A stretch of DNA of 37,249 bases from Chloroflexota bacterium (GTDB taxonomy: Bacteria; Chloroflexota; Limnocylindria; Limnocylindrales; CSP1-4): positions 149,203 to 186,451 of the forward strand of contig JAUJOH010000005.1 in the NCBI GenBank assembly GCA_030447745.1, given 5' to 3'. The notes under the pieces were generated by a model that saw only the letters and a list, made by a program, of their open reading frames with translations, was not told the origin of the DNA and searched no databases. A program made the translations under genes and the position numbers. Numbering within the stretch: position 1 is the first letter of the stretch; the number at the start of each line of letters is the position of its first letter. Of this stretch, positions 1 through 8,503 are shown piece after piece.

Positions 1-39
1 ATCTCGGAGCCGGCCCACCCCAGAGGCCCGCACGAGCGG

Positions 40-1323
40 TTGGAGGCCGAACCATTGACACGTGAATCCCGCTTCGCCGTGGGTGGCGCGCTCACGGCGG
101 CGCTGCTGCTCGCCACCGCTGCCCCAGCGGTCGCACGACCGGCCGTCGCCGGCCCATTCGCCTTTGACCCACTCGACACGTCGGCGACGTGCGGCGCCGA
201 GCCGATGAACGCGCCGTTCGAGCTGCCGTCGGGCTACCGGCAGGCCGTCTTCGAGACGGAGGCGAGCGACGCCGACTTCGACGACCTGCCGGACATGAAC
301 CAGCTCAACGAGACCGGACGGCAGGCCGGCCGCTACCTCTTCCGGACGCACGAGGTGAGCAGGAATGGCTCGATCTCGCGAACGGACCTCCGGACCGGCG
401 AGACCACGCTCCTGGCGCAGCGCGCCGACTGGGAGCGCTTCGACGGCCTGAAGTGGACGCCGTGGCGGACACTCCTCGCCGCGGAGGAGGTGATCACGGC
501 CTCGATCCGCGACCCGCAGTTCCCGGCCGCCGAGTCAGGCCTCCTCTACGAGGTCGACCCGTGGACCGGCGAGGCGGTCGCCCGCCCGGCCGTCGGCTCC
601 GTGTCCCACGAGGGCATCGGGATCGACCCTCGCGGTGACATCTACGTCATCGACGAGTTCGCACACGGCGCGATCTTCCGGTTCGTCCCGGACCGTCGCG
701 GTGATCTCAGCAGCGGCCAGCTGTACGCACTGAAGATCACCAATGACGCGGCCGCACCGGAGGACAAGACGGGGACGGCGACGTGGATCCCGCTCGACCG
801 CCAGCAGGTGCAGATCAACGCCCGAACGGCAGCCCTCGCCGCCGGCGCCACGACCTACGGCCGCCCGGAGGACGTCGAGATCTTCCGCAATGTCCTGTAC
901 GTCGCCGTGACCAGCGAGGACCGCGTCCTGGCGATCGACCTGAAGGGCCCGAGCCCGTTCGTCACCGAGTACGTCGGCGCCGGTCTCAACGTGCCGGTCG
1001 AGGTCGATGACGAGAACGTCAATGGCGAGACGGACGAGGTGACCGGCTTCAACGGGCCCGACAACCTGGCGGTCGACAAGGCTGGCAACCTCTACGTCGC
1101 CGAGGACAACAGCCCCGGCGACATCTGGGTGGCCACGCCCGATCGCGACCGGGACGGCACCGCCGACGAGGTGCACCTGTTCGCCTCGCTGACGGACTGC
1201 GAAGCGGAGCCGACGGGGATCTACTTCGGCAAGGATCCTTTCACGCTCTACGTGAACGTCCAGCACGCCGGTGACGGCAACGACAAGGCGATGGTGATCC
1301 AGCGGGATCGCGGCCGCCGCTGA
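40..1323 (+). CDS. Secreted PhoX-like (DUF839) protein
   Basis: The protein (427 aa from a TTG at 40) has a basic N-terminus followed by a hydrophobic Ala/Leu stretch (about residues 12-33), so it is probably exported. The rest is a beta-propeller-like body with PhoX/DUF839 landmarks: SHEGIGIDPRGDIYVIDE, a RPEDVE segment, GFNGPDNLAVD and a C-terminal LYVNVQHAGDG. PhoX proteins are calcium/iron-dependent alkaline phosphatases that release phosphate outside the cytoplasm. DUF839 also includes proteins of unproven activity, so the phosphatase role is inferred; the pst operon 1.5 kb away makes it plausible. The frame is open back to base 1, so the true start could lie outside the window. No convincing ribosome-binding site precedes the TTG. 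Confidence 0.75.
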   Translation: MEAEPLTRESRFAVGGALTAALLLATAAPAVARPAVAGPFAFDPLDTSATCGAEPMNAPFELPSGYRQAVFETEASDADFDDLPDMNQLNETGRQAGRYLFRTHEVSRNGSISRTDLRTGETTLLAQRADWERFDGLKWTPWRTLLAAEEVITASIRDPQFPAAESGLLYEVDPWTGEAVARPAVGSVSHEGIGIDPRGDIYVIDEFAHGAIFRFVPDRRGDLSSGQLYALKITNDAAAPEDKTGTATWIPLDRQQVQINARTAALAAGATTYGRPEDVEIFRNVLYVAVTSEDRVLAIDLKGPSPFVTEYVGAGLNVPVEVDDENVNGETDEVTGFNGPDNLAVDKAGNLYVAEDNSPGDIWVATPDRDRDGTADEVHLFASLTDCEAEPTGIYFGKDPFTLYVNVQHAGDGNDKAMVIQRDRGRR

Positions 1324-1333
1324 GTTCTCCCGG

Positions 1334-1366
1334 CGGTGGGGTTGCGCCCGTCACGCAGCCCCACCG
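1334..1366. terminator. Bidirectional hairpin terminator
   Basis: A 13-bp stem (1334-1346 pairing with 1354-1366, one G-U type mismatch) encloses a 7-base loop, exactly between the convergent ends of the DUF839 gene and arsM. There is no long T tract on either side, so it is either a GC-type terminator or a barrier to convergent transcription. Confidence 0.65.
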
Positions 1367-1405
1367 ACCTCCCCTGGCGGGGCGTCGGCGGTCGGGCGAC
1401 CCGCG

Positions 1406-2212
1406 TCAGCACCCGCCTCCGCCGCAGCAGCCACCCGACGCCGTCGGGAGCTCGCGGCGCGTTGACAGGTCGACGGCCGGTCGCGCGTCGGCCGACTTCG
1501 TCGCCTTGACGATCGCGCTGACCATCCCGTCCGCGACGGCGTGGGTGGGTCTGATCGAAACGTCCGTGAGGCCGGCGGCCTCGACGCCCGCCCGGAACTC
1601 CGCGATCGACAGCGCGCCCGCGACGCAACCCGTCCAGGACCCGCGCTCGGCGCGCTGCTCCGGCGTCAGGTGATCCTCGGCCACGATGTCCGTGATCCCG
1701 ATTCTCCCGCGCGGCCGAAGTACGCGTGACATCTCGCGGAAGACGGCCGCCTTGTCCGTGGCCAGGTTGACCACGCAGTTGCTGATCACGACATCGATTG
1801 ACTCGGCGGGCAGCGGGATGGCCTCGATGTGGCCCTTGAGGAACTCGACGTTCGTGGCCCCCGCCTCGGCCGCGTTCCGCCGCGCCAGTGCGAGCATCTC
1901 GTCGGTCATGTCGAGCCCGAACGCCCGGCCGGTCGGCCCGACTCGGTTGGCCGACAGGAGCACGTCGATCCCGCCGCCGGACCCGAGGTCCAGGACGCGC
2001 TCGCCGGGGCGCAGATCGGCGACCGCGGTAGGGTTGCCGCAGCCGAGGCTCGCGAGGACGGCGGCATCCGGCAGCTCGTCACGCTCGAGCGCCGAGTACA
2101 CCGACGCGCCGATCCCCGGATCGTGGCAACAGGCGCCGCCCTGCGTCGCCTGGAGGGCGGCGGTTGCATAGTGCTCGCGGACCGCCTCGTGGGTGGCCGT
2201 CTCGGTCGTCAT
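1406..2212 (-). CDS. arsM: Arsenite S-adenosylmethionine methyltransferase ArsM
   Basis: A cytoplasmic methyltransferase (268 aa) that transfers methyl groups from SAM to trivalent arsenic, giving methylated and volatile arsenicals. The SAM motif VLDLGSGGG is at residues 73-81. The three cysteines expected to hold As(III) are visible: C58 (SLGCGNP), C146 (SNCVVNL) and C196 (TGCVAGA). A CC pair lies at 28-29. The protein ends in a Gly/Cys tail, CCGGGGC, seen on several ArsM proteins. The ATG at 2212 has a GAGGAG ribosome-binding site 6-7 bases upstream. It is divergent from arsR with a shared palindromic control region, so ArsR control in response to arsenite is likely. Confidence 0.92.
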   Translation of the reverse strand: MTTETATHEAVREHYATAALQATQGGACCHDPGIGASVYSALERDELPDAAVLASLGCGNPTAVADLRPGERVLDLGSGGGIDVLLSANRVGPTGRAFGLDMTDEMLALARRNAAEAGATNVEFLKGHIEAIPLPAESIDVVISNCVVNLATDKAAVFREMSRVLRPRGRIGITDIVAEDHLTPEQRAERGSWTGCVAGALSIAEFRAGVEAAGLTDVSIRPTHAVADGMVSAIVKATKSADARPAVDLSTRRELPTASGGCCGGGGC

Positions 2213-2261
2213 CGGGTCTCCTCAGCTGGCAGTCGGGGCCCGGCCGAAGCGGTCGGCTGTT

Positions 2262-2297
2262 GTATTGATACTTGCCTATATAGATGCCTGTCAATAC
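2262..2297. promoter_or_regulatory. Putative ArsR operator between arsM and arsR
   Basis: GTATTGA (2262-2268) and TCAATAC (2291-2297) are perfect inverted arms around a central 8-bp palindrome, CTATATAG (2276-2283). On the minus strand, TTGACA (2294-2289) is a good -35 for arsM, with a weak TATCAA -10 about 18 bases on. The AT-rich island stands out in GC-rich surroundings. Binding by the adjacent ArsR is inferred from position. Confidence 0.6.
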
Positions 2298-2307
2298 GAT
2301 GGTCGCA

Positions 2308-2649
2308 ATGAAGCGACCGACCGATCCGGACGTCCTGCTGCTGCATGGCGCCGCGGACCCCACCCGCCTGGCGATCCTCCGCGAGCTCGCCACGTCACCG
2401 GAGGTCTGCGCGTGCGACTTCACGTCGTGCTGCGACGTCAGCCAGCCGACCGTGTCGCATCACCTCAAGGTGCTCCGCGAGTCAGGCTGGGTGGACTCCG
2501 AGCGGCGTGGAACGTGGGTCTACTACCGCCTCCGACCGGAAGCCGTCACGCGGTTCCGCGAGGTCGCCAGCGACCTCGACCGGGGTTCCGGGCGACGTGC
2601 CGGCGCGGCACCTGCCAGGACCCTGCCGGTCATCCAGCCGGTCAGCTGA
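2308..2649 (+). CDS. arsR: ArsR-family metalloregulator
   Basis: A small winged-helix repressor (113 aa from the ATG at 2308). The metal-sensing motif is VCACDF followed by SCC, so four cysteines sit around the third helix as in As(III)/Sb(III)-responsive ArsR proteins. The recognition helix is SQPTVSHHLKVL and the beta wing is RRGTWVYYRL. The likely job is to repress arsM and itself until arsenite binds. In-frame ATGs also exist at 2284 and 2299, but they lie inside or at the edge of the operator palindrome and none has a ribosome-binding site. A leaderless message starting near 2308 is therefore the simplest reading. Its end is convergent with sixA, 30 bp away. Confidence 0.88.
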   Translation: MKRPTDPDVLLLHGAADPTRLAILRELATSPEVCACDFTSCCDVSQPTVSHHLKVLRESGWVDSERRGTWVYYRLRPEAVTRFREVASDLDRGSGRRAGAAPARTLPVIQPVS

Positions 2650-2679
2650 ACGCGCGACTCGCCTCGACTGCGCGCGCTC

Positions 2680-3177
2680 TCACTCGCCCGGCACGAGACC
2701 CGGCGGCAGCAGCCAGCGCAGGACGCCGGCGCCCGGCACGAGCGCGCCGTCGACATCGACACGCGCCAGCGCACCCTTCTTCATCGGGAGTGACGCCGCC
2801 CCGGTGAGCGTGGCCAGCAGCTCGCTGAAGTCCGGATCATGCCCGACGAGGACCGGTCGCCGCGGCTCGCCCGAGTCGCGCAGGACCCGATCCACGATCG
2901 CGAGGCGCACGCCATCGGCCAGGCGCTCGTCGACCGTCGTGTCGAGACCGAGCGCGGCCGCCACGGCGTCCGCCGTCTGGCGGGCGCGGACCTTCGGCGA
3001 GGTCAGGATCACGTCCGGCCGGAAGCCGACGCGCGAAAGGTGACGGCCGAGGCGCTCCGCCTGATCGATGCCCTTGTCGGACAGTGGCCGCGCGGCGTCG
3101 TCGCCCTGCCAGGCCTCGGGGTCGCCCGCGTCGGCATGGCGCAGGAGGTGGAGCTCGACGCGCCGAGCCGCCGCTAT
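2680..3177 (-). CDS. sixA: SixA-type phosphohistidine phosphatase
   Basis: A histidine phosphatase (165 aa) that removes phosphate from phosphohistidine proteins such as HPt domains. The catalytic LLRHADAG lies at the N-terminus, followed by RPLSDKG, the SPKVRARQTA helix and the second catalytic histidine in LVGHDP. The homologous sequence extends upstream of the first GTG (3012), which would remove the catalytic RHA. The only initiator that fits is an ATA at 3177-3175 overlapping the TAG stop of phoU (ATAG), with a GAGG about 10 bases upstream. No ATG, GTG or TTG is in frame for a long distance above it. It is the last gene of the pst-phoU operon and probably translationally coupled to phoU. 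Confidence 0.85.
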   Translation of the reverse strand: MAAARRVELHLLRHADAGDPEAWQGDDAARPLSDKGIDQAERLGRHLSRVGFRPDVILTSPKVRARQTADAVAAALGLDTTVDERLADGVRLAIVDRVLRDSGEPRRPVLVGHDPDFSELLATLTGAASLPMKKGALARVDVDGALVPGAGVLRWLLPPGLVPGE

Positions 3178-3953
3178 GGGTTGAGGTCCTCGATGTCGCC
3201 GGTTGCCAGGAAGACGACGTCCTCGGCGATGTTCGTCGATCGGTCGCCGATCCGCTCCAGGTAGTACGCCGCGAAGAGGAGCCGGGCGCCGCGGTCGACG
3301 TTCGCCGGATCGGCCCGCATCAGCTCGAGCACGTCGTCGAAGATCCGGTGATAGAGGGCGTCCACCTCGTCGTCCCGGGCGGCCACCTCGCGGGCCCGCA
3401 CCTGGTCGATGTCGACCAGCGCCCGGAGCACACCGTGGACGAGCACCGCGACCGCCTCGCCCATCCGTGGCAGATCGACGTAGCCTCTGAGCGGCGGATG
3501 CGACGCGAGCTTCCGGGACTGTTTCGCGACGCTCGCCGCGTGGTCGCCCATCCGCTCGAGCTCATAGGCCACGTGGTCGAGCGTCAGCAGGAAGCGGAGA
3601 TCGCGCGCCACGGGCGACTGGGTCGCGATGGTCGCCGTGATCATCGAGCTGACCTTGCGCTGGACCTCGTTGATGCCGGCGTCGGCGACGATGACGGCCG
3701 TGGCGGCGTCGGCATCGTGGCGGACGAGCGACTCGATCGCCGCCCGGATCGCCTCCTCGACGAGGCTGCCCATCCGCAGGACGTTGTCCTTGACCTCCTG
3801 GAGCTCGCGGTCGAAGGTCTCGCGGTGCGGGTGTCGGGCACCGACCGCGATCGGGCGCGGGTCGTCGAGCCCCAGCTCCGGCTCCATGTCGTCGAGGACG
3901 CCGGCGAAGGCATCCGCCACGCGGGGCGTGGGCGTCGTCTGGTCGTCGGTCAT
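3174..3953 (-). CDS. phoU: Phosphate transport regulator PhoU
   Basis: A cytoplasmic regulator (259 aa) linking the Pst transporter to the phosphate-sensing kinase. Two repeated three-helix PhoU units are visible, with the metal-binding helix signatures YELERMGDHA (first repeat) and YYLERIGDRSTNIAED (second). An acidic N-terminal extension of about 50 residues precedes the first repeat (starting near HRETFDRELQEV), a little longer than usual. The start ATG follows a GGGGG box. It lies 19 bp downstream of pstB and overlaps sixA by the ATAG. Confidence 0.95.
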   Translation of the reverse strand: MTDDQTTPTPRVADAFAGVLDDMEPELGLDDPRPIAVGARHPHRETFDRELQEVKDNVLRMGSLVEEAIRAAIESLVRHDADAATAVIVADAGINEVQRKVSSMITATIATQSPVARDLRFLLTLDHVAYELERMGDHAASVAKQSRKLASHPPLRGYVDLPRMGEAVAVLVHGVLRALVDIDQVRAREVAARDDEVDALYHRIFDDVLELMRADPANVDRGARLLFAAYYLERIGDRSTNIAEDVVFLATGDIEDLNP

Positions 3954-3972
3954 CGGTCGTCCCCCTGCGCGT

Positions 3973-4893
3973 TCAGCCGAAGCGGCCGGACACGTAGTCC
4001 TCGGTCATCTGGTGCTTTGGGTTGGTGAAGATGTCGGTCGTGCGACTGCGCTCGACGATGTAGCCGGCGCGGTCCTCGCCCATGTTCATGAACACCGTGT
4101 AGTCCGAGGCCCGCGCGGCCTGCTGCATGTTGTGGGTCACGATGATGATCGTGTAGTTCTTCTTGAGCTCAGACATGAGCTCCTCGATCTGGAGCGTGGA
4201 GCGCGGATCCAGCGCGGATGCCGGCTCGTCCATCAGGATGATCTCCGGCTGGACGGCAATCGCACGGGCGATGCAGAGCCGCTGCTGCTGGCCCCCGGAC
4301 AGGGCGAGGCCGGACTGCTTCAGCTTGTCCTTGACCTCGTCCCAGAGCGCCGCCCGCCGGAGGCTGCTTTCGACGACCTCGTCGAGCTTGCCGCGGAAGC
4401 CGTTGATCCGAGGCCCGAACGCCACGTTGTCGTAGATCGACTTGGGAAACGGGTTCGGCTTCTGGAAGACCATCCCGATCCGACGGCGAACCTCGACCGG
4501 GTCGACCTGCTCGGCATACAGGTTCTCGCCGTGGTACAGGACCTCGCCCTCGAAGCGAGTTCCGGGGATCAGGTCGTTCATCCGATTGACCGCGCGGAGG
4601 AGCGTCGACTTGCCGCTGCCGGACGGGCCGATCAGCGACGTGATCGCGTTCGGTGGGACGTCGAACGTGATGTTCTTCACGGCGCGGAACGAGCCGTAGT
4701 AGACGGACACGTCGCGCAGGTCGACGGCGGGCTCCGCCGCCGGATCGGTGTCGGCGTCGCCGCCGGCGAGCGGCTGGGCCGCGGTCCGTTCCATGCGCAG
4801 GGCGACGCCCGCGGTTGCCGGCGTCCGCGGTGCGGTGGGCAGGTTGCCGGACCCGTCGACGCGGTCCGTCGGCTCGGTCAGGGTCGATGGCAT
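3973..4893 (-). CDS. pstB: Phosphate ABC transporter ATPase PstB
   Basis: The ATP-hydrolysing subunit of the high-affinity phosphate importer (306 aa). Walker [10 protein letters not shown] is at about 89-97, signature LSGGQQQR at 199-206, Walker B IILMDEP at 218-224, and the switch histidine is in VTHNMQQ. The sequence [14 protein letters not shown] is diagnostic for PstB. I chose the ATG at 4893 because GGGGAG lies 7 bases upstream; a GTG at 4923 touching the pstA stop would add ten residues but has no such site. The first ~55 residues are a low-complexity extension not normal for PstB. Confidence 0.95.
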   Translation of the reverse strand: MPSTLTEPTDRVDGSGNLPTAPRTPATAGVALRMERTAAQPLAGGDADTDPAAEPAVDLRDVSVYYGSFRAVKNITFDVPPNAITSLIGPSGSGKSTLLRAVNRMNDLIPGTRFEGEVLYHGENLYAEQVDPVEVRRRIGMVFQKPNPFPKSIYDNVAFGPRINGFRGKLDEVVESSLRRAALWDEVKDKLKQSGLALSGGQQQRLCIARAIAVQPEIILMDEPASALDPRSTLQIEELMSELKKNYTIIIVTHNMQQAARASDYTVFMNMGEDRAGYIVERSRTTDIFTNPKHQMTEDYVSGRFG

Positions 4894-4922
4894 CGGGTCT
4901 CCCCGGGACGATGGCGTGGCCA

Positions 4923-5840
4923 CTACCAGCTGCGCTCGTAGCGGTTGCGCAGGATGATCGCGACGGCGTTGGCGAAGAGGGTGATGACGAGCAGGACGAT
5001 GATCGCGGCGGCGGTCAGGTCGCGGAACTCGGCCTGCGCGCGCCGCGACCAGTCGAAGATCGTGACCGGCAGCACGGTGTAGTCGCTGAACAGCTGCTCC
5101 CTCAAGCCGCGGCTGCCGGTGGAGAAGCCGCCCAGCACTGCGCCGGCGAGGAGCAGCGGCGCAGTCTCGCCGAGCGCCCGCGACAGGGACAGGACGGTGC
5201 CGGTGAGGATCCCCGGCGCAGCGTTCGGCAGGACCAGCAGCCGGGTCACCTCCCAGCGCGAGGCGCCCACCCCGTAGCCCGCCTCGCGGAGGGAGTGCGG
5301 GACCGCTCGGATCGCCTCGGCCGAGGTGATGATCACGATCGGCAGGACGAGGGCCGAAAGTGTCAGCCCCCCGGCGATCATGGACTTGCCACCGGTCAGC
5401 GGTCCGAGCGCGAGCACGAATATCGACAGCCCAAGCAGCCCGTAGACGACCGAGGGTACCCCGGCGAGGTTGCGGATGTTGACATTGATGAGCCGTGTCA
5501 GGCGGTTGTCCGGCGCGTACTCCTCGAGATAGATGGCGGTCATGATCCCGAGCGGGAAGGCCACCACGCTGACGAAGATGGCCATCATCAGCGTCCCGAA
5601 GATGCCCTGGGCCACCCCGGAGCGTGCCGGGCTGCTCGAGGTGGGGCGGGTGAGGAAGTCCGCTCCGCGCTCCTGGAAGACCGGCAGCCCACGCATCAGG
5701 ACATCGGTGATGAGCGTGAACAGGATCAACAGCGAGAAGACGAGCGACACCAGCAGCAGGCCGTGGAACAGCAGGCCTCGCCAGTCCGCCCCTCCGGTCC
5801 GGTGGAGCGAGCGGGGCAGTGCACGGCTGGCCGTCGTCAT
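4923..5840 (-). CDS. pstA: Phosphate ABC transporter permease PstA
   Basis: An inner-membrane permease (305 aa) with about six hydrophobic helices. The cytoplasmic coupling loop [24 protein letters not shown] is the expected EAA region that docks on PstB. It begins 8 bp after pstC and is followed by pstB. Together with PstC it forms the phosphate channel. Confidence 0.94.
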   Translation of the reverse strand: MTTASRALPRSLHRTGGADWRGLLFHGLLLVSLVFSLLILFTLITDVLMRGLPVFQERGADFLTRPTSSSPARSGVAQGIFGTLMMAIFVSVVAFPLGIMTAIYLEEYAPDNRLTRLINVNIRNLAGVPSVVYGLLGLSIFVLALGPLTGGKSMIAGGLTLSALVLPIVIITSAEAIRAVPHSLREAGYGVGASRWEVTRLLVLPNAAPGILTGTVLSLSRALGETAPLLLAGAVLGGFSTGSRGLREQLFSDYTVLPVTIFDWSRRAQAEFRDLTAAAIIVLLVITLFANAVAIILRNRYERSW

Positions 5841-5848
5841 CAGGACGC

Positions 5849-6793
5849 TCAGTACTGCTGCCGTGTCCGGCGGACGAAGATGTCGCCGAGCTGGTTGAGG
5901 ACGAAGGTCATGATGAACAGCATGAGGCCGAGGAAGAAAAGGCTCTGGAACGCAGAGGTGGCCCCGGCGACGCGGTCCGTGCCCGTCGCCAGGGAAGCCA
6001 TCGCGGCGGTGATCGTCTGGCCCTGGTGGAAGGGGTCGACCGTGAACTGGGCACCCCCGGAGCCGCCGGCCGCGACCGCCACGACCATCGTCTCGCCGAT
6101 CGCGCGCGAGATGCCGAGGATGACCGCCGCGACGATCCCGGAGGTGGCTGCCGGGACGACGATCTTCACGCTCGTGGTCAGCCGGCGGGCGCCGAGCCCG
6201 TATGAGGCCTCCCGGAGCGCGGCGGGAACCGCGCGCATCGAATCCTCGGAGACCGAGGCGATCAGCGGGATGGTCAGGATCCCCACGCCGAGGCCGGCCG
6301 CCAGCAGGTTGAAGTCCGACGTTCCGGGGTTGAGTCGCTGCACGAAGACCGGGCTGATGAATGTGAGCGCGAAGAAGCCGAGCACGACGCTGGGGATGCC
6401 GGCCAGGACCTCCAGGATCGGCTTGACGATCCGCCGAACCCGGCGGCTGGCGTACTCGGACAGGTAGATCGCGGACAGGAGGCCGACCGGCACGGCCAGC
6501 AGGAGCGCGATCCCGGTCACGAGGAGCGAACCTGCCACGAGCGTCTTGAGATCGAACTCGCCTCGGCGGGGATACCAGCCGTCCGCAAACAGCGTCCCGA
6601 GGTCGATCTGGCGGATGAAGTCGACGGCGCCGCCGAACAGGCTGAGGATGATCAGCGCGCTCACGACGACGGTGAGGAGCGCCGCGCCGAGCAGAACCGC
6701 CCCGATGACCCGTTCCCGCCGGTGCCTCGCGGCCGTTCCCCGCAGGGCGGTCGCGAGGCTCGGGTCGCGCCGGAGCGAGGCGCCTGGCTGCAT
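5849..6793 (-). CDS. pstC: Phosphate ABC transporter permease PstC
   Basis: The partner permease of PstA (314 aa). The first helix (about 31-55) is followed by a periplasmic segment containing WYPRRGEFD and then the conserved core with five more helices. The coupling loop [25 protein letters not shown] is present. An AGGA box lies 7 bases before the ATG. It is separated from pstS by an 86-bp gap that holds a hairpin, so its expression is probably lower than that of pstS. Confidence 0.94.
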   Translation of the reverse strand: MQPGASLRRDPSLATALRGTAARHRRERVIGAVLLGAALLTVVVSALIILSLFGGAVDFIRQIDLGTLFADGWYPRRGEFDLKTLVAGSLLVTGIALLLAVPVGLLSAIYLSEYASRRVRRIVKPILEVLAGIPSVVLGFFALTFISPVFVQRLNPGTSDFNLLAAGLGVGILTIPLIASVSEDSMRAVPAALREASYGLGARRLTTSVKIVVPAATSGIVAAVILGISRAIGETMVVAVAAGGSGGAQFTVDPFHQGQTITAAMASLATGTDRVAGATSAFQSLFFLGLMLFIMTFVLNQLGDIFVRRTRQQY

Positions 6794-6831
6794 CGGTCGA
6801 TCCTAGCCCCTTCTGGTTCGGAAAGGAGACA

Positions 6832-6857
6832 GGCCCGGCCTCCGAGCAGGCCGGACC
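6832..6857 (-). other. Intercistronic hairpin between pstS and pstC
   Basis: Arms 6832-6841 and 6848-6857 form a 10-bp GC-rich stem with one G-U pair and a 6-base loop. A second small palindrome (6851-6864) would compete with it. Its position just after the pstS stop suggests partial termination or protection of the pstS message, giving more binding protein than transporter. Confidence 0.5.
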
Positions 6858-6879
6858 CGTCCGGAGAGGAGCGGAGTGG

Positions 6880-8010
6880 CTAGCGGCCTTCCCAGGCCGA
6901 GCGCGTCTCGCCGAGCGCGCTGCTCTCGAGGTTGATGTAGCTGACCTCGTCGTTGACCTGGGTCAGGTTGGCCTCGTCGAGGTAGAAGTCGACGTAGGCG
7001 GCGAGCGCGGGGTTCGACTCGGCCTTGGCCTTGTCGACGTAGATGAAGAGCGGTCGCGACAGCGGATACTCGTTGCTCGCGATCGCCTCCGGCGTCGGGG
7101 CGACGCACTCGCCGTCCGGTGCGGAGACCTCGAGGAGCTTGACCGTGGCGGCGTTCTCCTGAGCAAAGGCATAGCCTACCCAGCCGAGCGACGTGTCGAA
7201 GCCGGCGACGCCCTCGACGATCACGTTGTCGTTCGGGGAGGAGTTGTAGTCCTTGCGGCTTACTTCCTCCTGGCCCTGGGCCTCGGCGAACTCGGCGATC
7301 GGCCCGTCGGCCACGAAGTAGTCGTACGTCCCGGACTCCTCGCCGGGGCCGAAGATCTGGAGCTCCGCGTCCGGCAGGTCGGTCGTGGAGCCGAGCTCGT
7401 GGGCCAGCGCCTCGGCGTCGTTCCAGTTGTCGACACCCTCCGCCTCGGGCCCGATGAGGGCGTACAGGTCGGCGTAGGAGAGGCAGGTCACGGCCTCGTT
7501 GGCGGTGGACGTGATGACGGACAGGCCGTCGATCGCGACCTGCAGCTCGACGTACTCGATGCCGGCGGCCTCGCAGGCCGCGGCCTCCTCCTCGTCGATC
7601 GCGCGTGACGCGTCGCTGATGTCCGTCTCGCCGGCGCAGAACAGCTGGAAGCCGTCGCCGGTGCCCGGTCCGTCGACGCGGATGGCGACATCGGGATTGG
7701 CCTGGTTGAACAGCTCGGCCATCCCCTGGCTGATTGGCTGGACCGTGGACGAGCCGGAGATCGCGATCTCGCCGCTCAGGTCGCCGGCCTGGGACTCGGC
7801 CGCCTGGGACTCGCCGGCCTGGGACTCGGCCGCCTGGGACTCGCCGGGCTGGGACTCGGCCGCCTGGGACTCGGTCGCCTGGCTCTGCGTTCCCTGGGAG
7901 GGGATGGCGGACGCCGTCGGCGATTGATTGGCTCCGGTGCCGCACGCGCCCGCCGCGAACACGGCGGCGATGGCGAGGGCACCGAGGCGCCTGGTCCTGG
8001 TCGTCGTCAC
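6880..8010 (-). CDS. pstS: Phosphate-binding lipoprotein PstS
   Basis: The extracytoplasmic phosphate receptor of the Pst importer (376 aa). The signal is TRTRRLGALAIAAVFAAGAC, with C23 as the likely lipidated residue. Phosphate-binding landmarks are ISGSSTVQP, GTGDGFQLFCAGETDISDASR and GEESGTYDYF. Between the lipid anchor and the binding domain lies an unusual linker of ESQAA/ESQAG pentapeptides (about residues 43-76). I chose the GTG at 8010, which follows GGAGG by 10 bases; an ATG further upstream would place extra residues before the signal peptide. It is first gene of the pst operon, with a Pho-box-like repeat about 110 bp upstream. Confidence 0.95.
   Translation of the reverse strand: MTTTRTRRLGALAIAAVFAAGACGTGANQSPTASAIPSQGTQSQATESQAAESQPGESQAAESQAGESQAAESQAGDLSGEIAISGSSTVQPISQGMAELFNQANPDVAIRVDGPGTGDGFQLFCAGETDISDASRAIDEEEAAACEAAGIEYVELQVAIDGLSVITSTANEAVTCLSYADLYALIGPEAEGVDNWNDAEALAHELGSTTDLPDAELQIFGPGEESGTYDYFVADGPIAEFAEAQGQEEVSRKDYNSSPNDNVIVEGVAGFDTSLGWVGYAFAQENAATVKLLEVSAPDGECVAPTPEAIASNEYPLSRPLFIYVDKAKAESNPALAAYVDFYLDEANLTQVNDEVSYINLESSALGETRSAWEGR
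7783..7882 (-). repeat. 15-bp tandem repeat in pstS linker
   Basis: Six full 15-bp units plus a partial one alternate between GCCGGCCTGGGACTC and GGCCGCCTGGGACTC (plus-strand reading). They encode the pentapeptides ESQAA and ESQAG in the flexible linker of PstS. Being a multiple of three, copy-number change would alter linker length without breaking the frame. Confidence 0.9.
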
Positions 8011-8120
8011 GTCGGGGGATCCTCCTCTGGACCGCAAGGCACGGCCGCTGGTCTGATGGCAGGGACTGCCGCTCTGGGGCATCGCCACGGTCGCCGACGG
8101 GGGTCAACGACCCTTTGCCG

Positions 8121-8150
8121 GTTCGTTAAGTGCCGGTTAACAGGATTGAC
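8121..8150 (-). promoter_or_regulatory. Pho-box-like direct repeat upstream of pstS
   Basis: Read on the minus strand, CTGTTAACCGG is followed directly by CACTTAACGAA, giving two TTAAC cores 11 bp apart, with GTCAAT a further 9 bases upstream. PhoB/PhoP-type boxes are 11-bp direct repeats, so this may be the phosphate-starvation control site of the pst operon, or of the divergent small-protein operon. The match is by eye only. Confidence 0.4.
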
Positions 8151-8233
8151 GGGTCCCTGCAACGCGCCCTCGTCGGCCGGCACGCACCGGCGTGACCGGG
8201 CCGGCGCGACCCTCCCCGCCAGGAGGTGCCACC

Positions 8234-8503
8234 ATGCCCGAACAGAAGACCTGGGACGACGAGCACGTCGACGGCTCGCGGCGCGCGCGGATGGCGGGCG
8301 CGGACCCGGGGGCCTACATCGGCCACGAGCCGGAGCGCTCCACGGAGACGATCCCGGGCGGCGTAGGGCCGGCCGACGAGCGCGTCGCCGCCGTGGACAC
8401 CCAGCCCGGTGTCGTCGTCGACGACGGCGCACCGCCGGCGGGACACACGGCCGGCGAGGCGGCCAGTGCCGACCGCCTGCGGGAGGCCGGCGACCGTGAG
8501 TGA
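8234..8503 (+). CDS. Small acidic hydrophilic protein
   Basis: An 89-aa protein rich in Asp, Glu, Gly and Ala with no membrane segment, no cysteine and only isolated Pro/Gly-rich turns, so it is probably disordered. It begins with MPEQKTWDDEHVDG and has a strong AGGAGGTG ribosome-binding site 5-6 bases before the ATG. I do not recognise a family. It is first in a three-gene operon of similarly acidic proteins, divergent from pstS. That composition resembles hydrophilin or general-stress proteins, but no specific role can be assigned. Confidence 0.75.
   Translation: MPEQKTWDDEHVDGSRRARMAGADPGAYIGHEPERSTETIPGGVGPADERVAAVDTQPGVVVDDGAPPAGHTAGEAASADRLREAGDRE

Noticed and set aside
3084-4941. Long open frames on the plus strand opposite phoU and pstB
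   Set aside because: They mirror the third-position GC bias of the minus-strand genes, are Arg/Asp/Val-rich without any fold, and the opposite strand encodes unmistakable PhoU and PstB.
4815-6467. 550-residue open frame opposite pstA and pstC
   Set aside because: Low-complexity Asp/Arg/Gln sequence, no ribosome-binding site, and fully antisense to two clear permeases.
7783-7882. CRISPR-like repeat array
   Set aside because: Units are 15 bp with no spacers and encode an in-frame pentapeptide linker of PstS.
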